NCBI GenBank assembly: GCA_030673005.1
Contig: DAOVFI010000142.1
Location: 1-6,503, forward strand
Direction of reading: 5' to 3'
Source of the DNA: Planctomycetales bacterium
GTDB lineage: Bacteria; Planctomycetota; Phycisphaerae; SM23-33
DNA length: 6,503 nucleotides
This document shows positions 6,488 through 6,503 of this stretch, in pieces. The position numbers and the translations under genes are program-made. How positions within the stretch are numbered: position 1 is the stretch's first letter; every line of letters begins with the position of its first letter. The notes under the pieces were generated by a model. It did not search any database. It was not told where the DNA came from and worked only from the letters and a program-made list of their open reading frames with translations.

Positions 6488-6503
6488 GGGTGCCGTGGTC
6501 GCG
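6488..6503. repeat. Left end of a probable second copy of the GC-rich palindromic repeat
   Basis: GGGTGCCGTGGTC at 6488-6500 matches the left end of the repeat at 28-40 at 11 of 13 positions, in the same orientation. It begins two bases after the stop of the TPR membrane protein and is cut off by the window end, so neither its second hairpin nor its right end can be checked. A chance match is possible, but the shared GGGTGCC-TGG core makes a dispersed family the simpler reading. Confidence 0.5.

Overview
The window reads as a co-directional, plus-strand block of envelope glycosylation genes from a moderately GC-rich Gram-negative-type bacterium. Gene style, large GT-C membrane proteins with DUF1736/TMTC and YfhO flavour, and GC-rich 'GGGTGCCATGGCC' palindromic repeats suggest a Planctomycetota (Phycisphaerae-like) genome. 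That assignment is inference from memory of such genomes; no marker gene is present.

Layout: (1) positions 1-747 carry the C-terminal half of a family 9 (ADP-heptose:LPS heptosyltransferase-like) glycosyltransferase. A compact GC-rich double-hairpin repeat (28-115) is embedded in its reading frame. (2) 744-2354 is a polytopic GT-C/PMT-like glycosyltransferase joined to gene 1 by an ATGA overlap. (3) 2365-4734 is a YfhO-like polytopic membrane protein starting 10 nt after gene 2. (4) 4735-4928 is the only sizeable non-coding stretch. It holds a 21-bp perfect inverted repeat with a tandem 14-mer in its left side, flanked by an exact 11-bp direct repeat. (5) 4929-6485 is a TMTC/DUF1736-like membrane protein with two C-terminal TPR units. 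(6) 6488-6503 looks like the start of a second copy of the repeat seen at 28-115, cut by the window end.

Functionally, genes 1-3 look like one transcription unit. A cytosolic, nucleotide-sugar-dependent GT9 is followed by two multi-pass proteins of the GT-C class, which typically use polyprenyl-phosphate-linked sugars on the outer face of the membrane. Gene 4 is a third GT-C-type protein, set apart by the repeat-bearing gap. A role in assembling or decorating a surface glycan, lipid or secreted protein fits, but no substrate can be read from the sequence. I see no clearly new multi-gene system. The most unusual content is the two unrelated palindromic repeat families and their positions inside and between the glycosyltransferase genes.
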